DNA of 64,000 nt from Notospermus geniculatus (taxonomy: Eukaryota > Nemertea > Pilidiophora > Heteronemertea > Lineidae): the NCBI GenBank assembly GCA_002633025.1, contig NMRB01000175.1, positions 140,291-204,290 of the forward strand. Reading direction: 5' to 3'. A program made the position numbers and the translations under genes. The notes beneath the pieces were generated by a model. The model did no database searches and had not been told where the DNA came from. It saw only the letters and a program-made list of their open reading frames with translations. Below, piece after piece: positions 13,001 through 25,000 of the stretch. Within the stretch, counting starts at the first letter, position 1. Each line of letters begins with the position of its first letter.

Positions 13001-16000
13001 ATGATTCTGCCTGTAGATTATTACTAACTTGTCCATTTAATCTTGTCCCAGCTTTTGCAGAAAGTACGGTTTTCTGTATCTAACTCAGCTTGTTTACTAA
13101 TATTTGTTTTCAGCAAGAGAGATTGACTATGTAACTTATGTCATCTTCATGTGTTTGATCTGTCGACCAGACAACCACTTTGTTTGGTCATGTGTTTCAG
13201 TGGGTTGTCTGTGTCAACAGCCTGGTTTCTTGTAGTTTATTGTCTGTTTCAAGAACTACTAATATCTGTGACGGAAATTTGGTCTAAGTATTCTTCTCTC
13301 TGTGTCATGGTCTTTTCAATTTCAAAGGTAAAATATGTGGTATTTTTGCCTTGATGTGGCAGTCGTGTCCTGTGAATTGTGTGACTGATTTCTTTGTAGT
13401 GCAGTTCCTATGGTTTGATAAAATCTGGAAGGAAATCTTTTGGTAAATTGCCTTATGTCTAATGAACAGTTCTCCTAAAAGATATTTGGTTGCGCGCAAA
13501 AATGAGTTGGATTGGGTGTTGTGTAATATATAAGGGATGTTTTGTTAAAAATTGAAAAAAGTGGACTGGATATTATTTTGACCAAATTAGGATTGGACAG
13601 AATGTGTCCAAAGATATTTTGTGACATGAAATCTTGTTGTGAAATCTGTTCCTCTCAGAATGGCTTCTTCGCCATCTTTCACTGGCAAAAACCTCCATAT
13701 CACTGTCCATGGGATCATTTTCCCACCGTGGAATGTGTCCATGACATGATCCACTTCTTCACGTGACTCTTCAAGAAGTTCAATTTGATTTATGCATGAC
13801 TTGTTTCTGTCTAGAAGAACCATGTCCATGACTTCTGAGAGTGGTGACGAACGTGAACCGGGGAAGTCGACCAGTATGAGTAATGTTGATGAAGCTGGAA
13901 ATTCACAGGGGAAGTCACGCCGGTCTATCTTCAAGCGCAGGACAAAAAAGGTGGGTGTTGTCCTTTCAATTTTGTTCTATTCATCAATTCCCACAGTCCA
14001 GCAGATGGCATCTTCTGTCAAAGTTTTCTGACATCATGTAGTACTCGGCAAAAATTGTTTGAAGAAATGTTGTTCCTGTGAACCATCTGAAGAAAGTTTC
14101 TTCAAAATTTGTCCAGTTCTCATTTCCAAGGCATTTAGAAAACTTCAACAGAAACATGCTGTCTGCTTAAATCTGGGAGCAGATGAGTTATTGCAATTCA
14201 TTGTTCTGGTACAATCTGATAATAAGCAAGAAGTCAATCTCCAGAATTCATGAATTTTCGACCCCAACCGGGGTCTTTTTCAAGTGGAACTTTACAATCT
14301 GAAACTCTAGAAAAGACTCTTTTCTCGAGTTTCAGATTGTAAAGTTCCACTTGAAAAAGACCCCGGTTGGGGTCGAAAATTCGTGAATTCTGGAGACTGA
14401 CTTCTTGCTTATTATCATTTTGTGTGTCAATTTTGTGCTATTCTGTATCTTGGATTTTCTGGTACGATCTGATGGTTCAGTCCTAGTCCTTTGAAATCCT
14501 ATGTTGGTCGAGAAGAGTTGGACATAATGTTGACAGATCTTCTAAGATATTTCTCTGAAATGTTAAGTGATGGTGACACGCTTTGTGTTGTCTCATTTCA
14601 GAATGCATCCTCGTCCCACTATTCAGCAGCGAGTGATTCAGAGATGAATGATGACAACTTTGGCCGACACCACATCAAGCTAAGTCCAAGGATGAGCATG
14701 TCTGCTGCTGAAGATGACCCACCGTCAGGTCCGAGCACCCCCAAGAGGAAGTTCAGCAAGTTCAACATAGGTGAGTAGACTATTCATTGCCAGCATTACC
14801 CAGGCCTCCATTCTTAAAAGTTCAGAAAAATCTATCAAGTCTTGTCACTGTCATCTTTTTCACATGGGCACACTTTAGAAGTCAGGAAACATCTATTCAG
14901 CTTTGCTTTATGTAGTTTTTTTCACATCCGGTACACTAAAAGGTCAGGATAATGTTACTGAGCTTTTACTTTTTCTATTTTTTTCACGTGGGCACAGTCA
15001 TCTCTGAACTGTTGTTTAATATTTTACTGCCTTATGCAACTTACAGTTTTCAGGAAGCTAAGATAAACATTAGTGACTCAGAAATTTGGTGTTTTGTATT
15101 CAGAAGAGCACATTCTGACCAATTCGTGAAATTATATGAGAATCGTACTATTTGGAGGTCGGCTGACTGACCTGACCTATTCTGAAGATGATCGAGCCCC
15201 CTCAGGTTCAGGAACATGTACGTAAGTGTGCAATGCTGTAGGAAAAAAAGAGAAGCGAAGACGGGCCTTGGTTTTTAGTCAGCAGGACTTAAGATTTATC
15301 TTTATCAAGAAGATGTCAGGAGTTTTGACTGTGGTCCATCTCTCTACATAGGAGGAACTAAACGTGACAATAGCCGTGAGCGACATAGCGGCCATGGACA
15401 GCACAATGGCCACAGCAGACACAGCAGCAGTGACCGTGACCGTAGTATTGAGAGAAAGAGGCATTCTGCAAAAGAAAAGAAAAATCACGGTCAGAAAGCT
15501 GTGAAAGCCCATGTGCCTGTCTATGGCCGCAGTCTCAGCCATGGCTGCACGGTTGGCTACAAGCATGGTTCAGGACAAGGACAGGGTATGTACGGTTCTG
15601 ATACCAAACTGGCGAGATACCCTCCTGCATTTGTTGGACTCACGACCTAGAATGTATCACATTCCTGTAATATAGGCACAACATTTTCACTTCTGTTTCA
15701 AATGTTTTTCCTAAACACTGGCCTCTGATCTTTCACCAAAGCATGGCGTCTGTTTGTCACAAGGACTTGTACTCTTGTAGAGAACGTACTACAGGAAGTA
15801 TCAGTTTGTAAATTTCTTCGTTTACTTAGACAGATGTTGACGCACTGAATCAAATGCATGTCAAACATCAATAGCTCATTTCACATCATCAGTATTTTGT
15901 ACAATAGGGAGTTTTCGCAAATCTGACGAAAAACGAAGTACGAAATACGAACTTGGACGTCATATCCATGACGTAATGTATTTCAGGAAATGGTTGGTAC

Positions 16001-19000
16001 CACAAATGTCCCTCCTGCCAGTGCGTCTTTTAGCATGTCATGTAGGATCGAAAGAGTTATGGCGCATCTTGAATTTTTAAATTTCCAATTCGTATCAACG
16101 AAGTGGAAACGAAAGATAAATTTCAAAGTTTAATATACACCGTACCTCTGTCGTTCTAACGTCATACGCTAAAAGACGCTCTTGCAGCAGGCGATATTTA
16201 TGGCACCAGCCATTTCCTGAAATACATTACGTCATATTTACGTCATGTATATGACGTCCAATTTCGTATTTCGTTTTTCGTCAGATTTGCGAAAACTCCC
16301 TAATATTGTGAAAATACCACAGAATCACGGCATCTTAATTTGGTGGCTCAAATTGCCAGTGCTTTGGTGCTCCATGTACAGAGGCCCTCTGCTGCCGTCA
16401 TATGTTGTGCCTTCAACATCACTACAGCGTATAGATGGTTTCGCCATCTTGAAATATCAAGGCTGGTCACTTCGCCTTCTATGCTCTGGAGACGACGGTG
16501 TCACGTGGCGATTTTAACCTTGGTCATTCAAGGTGGTTCAGCAGCTGGTCACCATCTTAGCTTCTGTGGAGATTTCATGCTCATGCATCAAAATCTGGGA
16601 GGCAAATCTCTACACATATGCACAGCTGTACATCAGTTAGGGTGTTTGCCTATCAGACCAGTCAACATGCATGAAATGTCTGGACATTTCCAAGCTATGG
16701 GATAGCATACACACCAAGCTTCATTTTGATGGTTAGTTTGTTCTCCTATCTTAAAAACTTCCGGAGATAGAGGCATTTTGGTTTGGCCTACCCCCGAAAT
16801 ATGAGTCGTTTTAGAAATATCCATTTTTTGCACAAAAAGGGTTAAAACAGGCTTAAAAGGAAAAATCTGAGGTGGCATCCACCCAGGCCCAATGCACCAC
16901 CCCATGGGCCAACTATCCACGGTGGATGCCACTCTGTACTACAAAATGATTTTGATTCCTTAAATAAGCCACTTTTTCTGAGTTGCCTCTCTACTATCAA
17001 GTAGTCTCACTGCTTTTTGCATCAAATGATTTGATAGCATTATATCATTCAATGTCATTTGGAAGCACTGTCTACTACTATTGTTAACACTATTCTTTAC
17101 CAGAGTTATACCGCACATGTTGTTAGTCACATGGCCTGCTACACTAAACCGTGATTCCGTGAAGCCGTAGCGATTCTGGCAGCAGCGTAATCGGCATGAT
17201 ACACAGCCTGATGCACGTGCTTGTGTCTGATCGCCCAATCAGAAGCCTCGTTGTGTTTAATTATCACCAACAAGTCAAAATCATCCATACTAGGCCTACA
17301 TCTGGAGCAATGCATTGTGTTGGGTGGGGTGCAGGATGTTTAGCATCACAAATTGCTGCCTAGTTTAGCAATGATCCTCCATCAGCAATCATTCTTTAAA
17401 CAACCTTCTTTGGTACAACTCGGGATGTTTTTGTGTTACTTATTAGGAACATCAGTTGCCACATCACCATTCTTTATGATTCTGCCTGTAGATTATTACT
17501 AACTTGTCCATTTCATCTTGTCCCAGCTTTTGCAGAAAGTACAGTTTTCTGTATCTAACTCAGCTTGTTTACTAATATTTGTTTTCAGCAAGAGAGATTG
17601 ACTATGTAACTTATGTCATCTTCGTGTGTTTGATCTGTCGACCAGACGACCACTTTGTTTGGTCATGTGTTTCAGTGGGTTGTCTGTGTCAACAGCCTGG
17701 TTTCTTGTAGTTTATAGTCTGTTTCAAGAACTACTAATATCTGTGACGGAAATTTGGTCTAAGTATTCTTCTCTCTGTGTCATGGTCTTTTCAATTTCAA
17801 AGGTAAAATGTGGTATTTTTGCCTTGATGTGGCAGTCGTGTCCTGTGAATTGTGTGACTGATTTCTTTGTAGTGCAGTTCCTATGGTTTGATAAAATCTG
17901 GAAGGAAATCTTTTGGTAAATTGCCTTATGTCTAATGAACAGTTCTCCTAAAAGATATTTGGTTGCGCGCAAAAACGAGTTGGATTGGGTGTTGTGTAAT
18001 ATATAAGGGATGTTTTGTTAAAAATTGAAAAAAGTGGACTGGATATTATTTTGACCAAATTAGGATTGGACAGAATGTGTCCAAAGATATTTTGTGACAT
18101 GAAATCTGGTTGTGAAATCTATTCCTCTCAGAAATTACTTCTCCGCCATCTTCGGCAAAAAACTTCAACATCACTGTCCATGGGATCATTTTCCCACTAA
18201 GGAAAATGTCCATCAGAGATGATCCGGTTCTTATGAAAGTTCAATTTGATTTATGCATGACTTGTTTCTGTCTAGAAGAACCATGTCCATGACTTCTGAG
18301 AGTGGTGACGAACGTGAACCGGGGAAGTCAACCAGTATGAGTAATGTTGATGAAGCTGGAAATTCACAGGGGAAGTCACGCCGGTCTATCTTCAAGCGCA
18401 GGACAAAAAAGGTNTTTTCTCATTTCAGAATGCATCCTCGTCCCACTATTCAGCAGCGAGTGATTCAGAGATGAATGATGACAACTTTGGCCGACACCAC
18501 ATCAAGCTAAGTCCGAGGATGAGCATGTCTGCTGCTGAAGATGACCCACCATCAGGTCCGAGCACCCCCAAGAGAAAGTTCAGCAAGTTCAACATAGGTG
18601 AGTAGCCTATTCATTGCCAGCATTACACAAAACCTGGGCCTCCATTCTTAAAAGTTCAGAAAAAATCTATCAAGTCTTGTCACTGTCATCTTTTTTCCAC
18701 ATGGGCACACTTCAGAAGTCAGGAAAATCTATTCAGCTTTGCTTTATGTAGTTTTTTTCACATCCGGTACAATAAAAGGTCAGGATAATGTTACTGAGCT
18801 TTTACTTTTTCTATTTTTTTCACGTGGGCACAGTCGTCTCTGAACTGTTGTTTAATATTTTACTGCCTTATGCAACTTACAGTTTTCAGGAAGCTAAGAT
18901 AAACAAGTACATGTATGGGACTCAGAAATTTGGTGTTTTGTATTCAGAAGAGCACATTCTGACCAATTCGTAAAATTATATGAGAATCGTACTATTTGGA

Positions 19001-22000
19001 GGTCAGCTGACTGAACTGACCTATTCTGAAGATGATCGAGCCCCCTCAGGTTCAGGAACATGTACGTAAGTGTGCAATGCTGTAGGAAAAAAAAGAGAAG
19101 CAAAGACGGGCCTTGGTTTTCAGTCAGCGGGACTTAAGATTTATCTTTATCAAGAATGTCAGGAGTTTTGACTGTGGTCCATCTCTCTACATAGGAGGAA
19201 CTAAACGTGACAATAGCCGTGAGCGACATAGCGGCCATGGACAGCACAATGGCCACAGCAGCAGTGACCGTAGTATTGAGAGAAAGAGGCATTCTGCAAA
19301 AGAAAAGAAAAATCACGGTCAGAAAGCTGTGAAAGCCCATGTGCCTGTCTATGGCCGCAGTCTCAGCCATGGCTGCACGGTTGGCTACAAGCATGGTTCA
19401 GGACAAGGACAGGGTATGTACGGTTCTGATACCAAACTGGCGAGATACCCTCCTGCATTTGTTGGACTCACGACCTAGAATGTATCACATTCCTGTAATA
19501 TAGGCACAACATTTTCACTTCTGTTTCAAATGTTTTTCCTAAACACTGGCCTCTGATCTTTCACCAAAGCATGGCGTCTGTTTGTCACAAGGACTTGTAC
19601 TCTTGTAGAGAACGTACTACAGGAAGTATCGGTTTGTAAATTTCTTTGTTTACTTAGACACATGTTGACGCACTGAATCAAATGCATGTCAAACATCAAT
19701 AGCTCATTTCACATCATCAGTATTTTGTACAATATTGTGAAAATACCACAGAATCACGGCATCTTAATTTGGTGGCTCAAATTGCCAGTGCTTTGGTGCT
19801 CCATGTACAGAGGCCCTCTGCTGCCGTCATATGTTGTGCCTTCAACATCACTACAGCGTATAGATGGTTTCACCATCTTGAAATATCAAGGCTGGTTACT
19901 TCGCCTTCTATGCTCTGGAGACGAAGGTGCGGCGATTTTAACCTTGGTCATTCAAGGTGGTCCAGCAGCTGGTCACCATCTTAGCTTCTCTGGAGATTTC
20001 ATGCTCATGCATCAAAATCTGGGAGGCAAATCCGTACACATATGCACAGCTGTACATCAGTTAGGGTGTTTGCCTATCAGACCAGTCAACATGCATGAAA
20101 TGTCTGGACATTTCCAAGCTATGGGACCAACTTGGAACCATCTATACTTTTCTTTCTGACCACTCACCTAGAATTATTCTGATCACCTCACACTCTAGGA
20201 TATTCTCTCTCACAATATTACAACTTGCATGCCCTGCATGTTTTCATTATACTTCTCATGAATAACTCCAAGAGTAAAATTAAAAGGGACTAAGTATGCC
20301 CTCGACCTCCGAACGTCCCGCTTAGATCACCAGGACCACAGCACATCAAGATGGCGGCTTTGGTGGCCATCTTGAATTCAGTCTCCCAGTTATCATCAGA
20401 ACACTTTGAGCGGTCAACCTGAAAATTTTTGTGAGCGTTTGTCTCAATGAGGGGAAGGTTCCTTTTAATGACCACCACAACAGCTTCCCCGAAATGTACC
20501 TTGTGGGCCATGCCCACAAACAACATACCAGTCGGGGGCATATGCCACGCTCTGCGTTGCTCTTGTTCCAAAATTTCTTTCTTCCTTTCCAGCGACTGCC
20601 AATACTGATAACAAAACATGCTTGTTTCGTACTCAACACAACATATCCAATTCCTGGCACTTGTGTCAACATTTTCTCACCACAATCTGCAAATACTGCA
20701 GAATCATGTCTGTTCTCATGCTTTATTTCAGGGTTTTTCATGTTGAACTTTGAAAGTCTTGCTGTGTCTCATCTAAGTGGTCAGTTCATTGATGTCATTC
20801 TCCCACAGCAGGGGTTTATACCTTGCTCCTCTTCATCCACTCACACGAGTGTATGAAGAGGAAGAGAGACCAAAACCCTGCCATGGGAGGATGATTGATG
20901 TTGATTGGGCACTAATGCCTGTAGTCCCGTCTTCAATTGGCAATCCACATGCCTGATACTTTCAAAGCATGTGGCAGCAAAGACCAAGCGTAAGCTCATG
21001 ATGTTCAACTTACAACCGATGAAATCATGAGCAACATAATCATTATGAGGAGACTATACCTGAAACTATATATTGATGGGTGCCGTGTTGATCAGCAAAG
21101 AGATAATAATGAAGAAATTTGATAACACCTTTTTCATGATCAACTTAGTATTATTGAGACTAGCTTTCGACCCCTACTAGGTCTTCATCAGGCCTGATGA
21201 AGACCTAGTAGGGGTCGAAAGCTAGTCTCAATAATACTTAGTTGATCATGAAAAAGGTGTTATCAAAGGTGTTATCAAATTTCTTCATTATTATACCTGA
21301 AACTATAACTGACCTCTTAGATGCAGAATGATGGCATTGTAAGAGACTGTGCATCTAATATTTCCGCCCTATCTAGGTCCCTACAGCAGAAGAAAAGTGT
21401 CCTCTATCTGCTTGATTTTCATGGCGAGTCCTTTCATCCGAATATTCCAATCAATGTTAGTGTTCTTAATTACTCAATGTTACAGGATCACACCTGACTG
21501 ACCTATTCCCATCCTGGTCTTTTGAAATGCTTCATTTCAAAGTTGGCAAAAAGAAATCTCGTAAGATGAACCTGTCAATTATGATGCATTGTGGGTAAAG
21601 GGAGGCTTTGCTTGGAATGTCTTGAGTGTTCGGGCGTGTGCGCATCTGATCTTCTCACATACTTCCAATTTTTCTTTGATTAACAGAGGTGAAGGATGAA
21701 CTGATGAAATTTTCCCAAATTTCAAGTAAAAAATACACAATGCTGTTACATACTACAATAGATAAGGAGTATATGGCTACTAGAGGATGCGAGAGCGCAT
21801 TAGATGCTGGATCGAACACCAGTGTCAGCATGCAAATGGCGTATTTTGGGGAAAAAGATTATTTGTCTGTTGCAGGCATGCCTTCTATGCTCTCTCTTTC
21901 AGCTATGCTATGCACTGTTTGGGATGTCAAATCCATGTAGTATCATAAATCTCTTTATTTTGATGGTGTGTGGATTCATCTAATAGGAGTTCCTACAGGG

Positions 22001-25000
22001 TGTCTCAGAAATTGTTCCAACTGTTGACTCCCAGGAAAATTTTGAATGAATTAAACTCCTGGAGTTTAGCTGTTAGTGGTTTTGTGTGAATAGAAATGAA
22101 AAATGCATGAAGGATTAATTTGCATCTCGTACTGTAATATCTGCCTCTGCTTCTTATGCAGTAGGCCTAGTTGCCAAAAAATTGGGCTTGCAAAATTTGA
22201 AAAAAAAATTTGGGTGTACAAATAGTTTTCCATCCTAATGACCTAATTATTCCCCTTGGTTCTTCAAATCAAGAAACGCAAGGTCCCAGCAGGCTAGGAA
22301 TGAGCAAATCACACAAAGTAGCTGGTCACCGTGGTGCAATTCCCGAGACACAAATTAGTCCATAACCTTGAAACAATCAAATACCTTACATTAACAGCTC
22401 TATAGGTCAGTAATGCAAACATTGCCGCACCCTAAATGACACTTACTGAGTGAGCTCAGCGTGTCGTGGATATGACTGGAATACTTCTCGTCTGCTTTCC
22501 TGGTAATATCCTATTCCATTGTTGGCCGTATACCCATTAGGCAAATCCTATATCTTTCTTGGTCGCGGTACTCGATATTTGATCTGCTTAGGAAAATTAG
22601 CTTTATCTGCTGAAGGGTTCAGTGTGGTCTCTTGCTCTTCATTGGTGCTTTGCTATTACATCGTAGCATGTTCTGTTCATAAATAATTGTGCCAGAATCT
22701 GATATGAATATGCATGGCCACGCCTGCTTTTCTGAGTAATAATATTGGATATTATTTCCAATTCAGATGTGACATAGTTAGGTCGGTAAATTTAATTTGG
22801 GAATTTGTCAAGTAAGGTTGGAAGAAACGTGAGCCTCCACAGGAAACAACGCGCTCAAAAAGAGTTACCATAGCTGCTGGAGGAGAACTCAGTCCTACTC
22901 AGAATTGAACCCACAACCATTGTGCTATTGCCCTGTTTCATGGCTGCCCCTAAAGAAGTGAAAATAAAGAAATTGCGGCACGAATGAAAAAATGCCATCA
23001 AATCGGAAGCCTGACGAACTGCAGTTGAAGTTTATGAAACATGTTGCCGTGGCCTTGCCTTAGTTACCAATCACCCACATAAGACTTGTGAATGGTGATC
23101 GCGAAATGACGTTCTAACAGTATCTTAACCATATAGTGTTAGCAGAGGTGTTATGCTGAGGTAATTTATGGCCTATTGCGGTGAGATTTATTGGAACGTT
23201 TTGCCAGAATACTGATCGGGAGGTGTGATAACCGGTAAATGATTGGATTCGTCATTAATCGTAGAAAACAGAATTGTGTTCATTCACTTCCTCTGGTGAT
23301 TTATTGATGGCTAGATTAAGGTGAAGGCTTGGTGAAGGGTTGCTGTGTCGTTTGGAGATGTAATAGACAGAACGATAGATGACGATTTGGGTGGTGTGAC
23401 AGGTAACATCATGATACCAAGTTTTCTTTTGATGTGGCATCTTTGAAGATATGATGTATGGTTTTCAGTATGCAGATACATGTATGAAGGATGTGATGTT
23501 TTTATTAAAATTTACAAAAAAGCCCCAAACAAATGCTTTGTGCAAAATATGACGTTTACAAAGAAGCAATCAAATGCTTTGCAGATGTCAAGAATGTGAT
23601 GTTTTCTTGAAGTTTATAAAGAAAGAATCAAATGTTTTGCAAAAGTCAAGAATTTGATGTTTTTCTTGAAGTTTCTAAAGAAACAAGCAAATGCTTTGCA
23701 AAAGTCAAGGATTGATGTTGTTGAAGTTTATAAAGAAACAATCAAATGCTTTGCATAAGTCAAGGATCTGATGTTTTATTGAAGTTTACAAAGAAACAAT
23801 CAAATGCCTTCAAAAGTCAAGGATGTGATGTTTGTTGGAGGTTACAAAGAAAGAATCAAATGCTTCTGCAAAAGTCAAGGATTTGATGTTTTGTTGAAGT
23901 TTATAAAGAAACAATCAAATGCCTTGCAAAAGTCAAGGATGTGATGTTTTATTGAAGTCAAGGATTGAATGCTTTGAAAAAGTCAACAATTGGCTATTGT
24001 ACTCAGTGCTATGATTCTTTACAATCTCAGGGTGGCGAAGATCTGCCAAATCAGACCATGAAGACGACTCAACCACCGACCTCACCCAATTCACCGAAAA
24101 CCGCCGAGAATCTGTCCATCAGCGTGGAAAACGTATGTCATTTAAAGCTGCCGGACAGGCGACCTTGACCTTCTTGACTGCCAGAAAGAGGCTGGAGGAC
24201 AGCTTGAAGAGTTTTGGGAAGAAACGTCTCAGTAAACGAGGAAGCATTGAAGATGGTGAGTTCACCAGATAAAATATTGCCATCGTTTTGAAGAAGGGGA
24301 ATAACATGCACATCAGGGCCCTGTTCTCTTACTCGAATGAAGTCTGATCAAAATATTTTTTGTCCCTTTCAGATCTCATGCGACGTGGATCCCTTGAAGT
24401 GGCCAACTCCCACCAGGCTGAAGTCATCATCTTCAAAGAGAAGAAACTCGTTGATGCCTGGGCGGTCAAATCTGGCATGCTTCGGTTCTGTTTCTTTCTG
24501 GACTGTTGTCAACCGGGCAGTGTCCCTGATCCTCAGCTTGTGGCAGCCATGTTGGATTTGGTAGGCATTGGTTTTTGTGGGTTCAGGAGAATGGAGTGCC
24601 GTTAATGATGTTTGATTCAGGAACATCCGCTTTCAGAGTTGACTGCTTCAATGAGGTAAATAGGCATGCCTCACTCACAATATAATTTGGCCACATGGCA
24701 TGGTTTCGATGCAGCTTACTGTGTTGTGGACAAGACGTACCCAACACTGGATGGATGAACTTTGACAAACCAAGACTGTTTCCTGTGGTAAGGGAAGCAA
24801 GGGTTCATTGACTTCTCTTTCATTACAGGAAGCACCGGTTGTCGCTCGTGGCGCACTCCTATTGGAATGTTCCCATTTTGTCCATCGCTGTAACCATGGT
24901 GATTGGCCCAACTGGATGCGTCTGAATTTGCCAAGTTTTCGTCTCGGTGGACCCCTGCAAAGTCGCGGGCAGCCATCAGGCTACAAGAGGAACACCCTAC

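Larger units (their letters stand above)
12449..16702. repeat. Duplicated block B, copy 1 (UNC80 allele 1)
   Basis: About 4.25 kb that recurs at 17,007-20,126 with the same three UNC80 exons in the same order. Copy 1 has two clean insertions (12,694-12,782 and 15,906-16,301). Exonic differences are synonymous or in-frame. Interpreted as an allelic copy left in the assembly. Confidence 0.85.
17007..20126. repeat. Duplicated block B, copy 2 (UNC80 allele 2)
   Basis: Matches 12,449-16,702 apart from small indels, the missing hairpin and MITE, and the single N at 18,414 that replaces about 640 bp of intron (including the 14.2-kb palindrome). Confidence 0.85.
20127..24030. other. UNC80: Large UNC80 intron
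   Basis: No supported exon. It contains the 21.1-21.3 kb palindrome and the 23.5-24.0 kb minisatellite. Open frames at 20.4-20.9 and 21.7 kb have no homology I recognise and no paired splice sites. Confidence 0.6.

Noticed and set aside
18276-19413. Mutually exclusive or serial duplicated UNC80 exons
   Set aside because: Serial splicing breaks the frame, changes are synonymous and copy 2 contains an N join; an allele is the simpler reading.
24031-24168. Frame NQTMKTTQPPTSPNSPKTAE in the 24-kb exon
   Set aside because: Wrong frame of the conserved WRRSAKS..RGSIED exon; it hits a stop before the donor.
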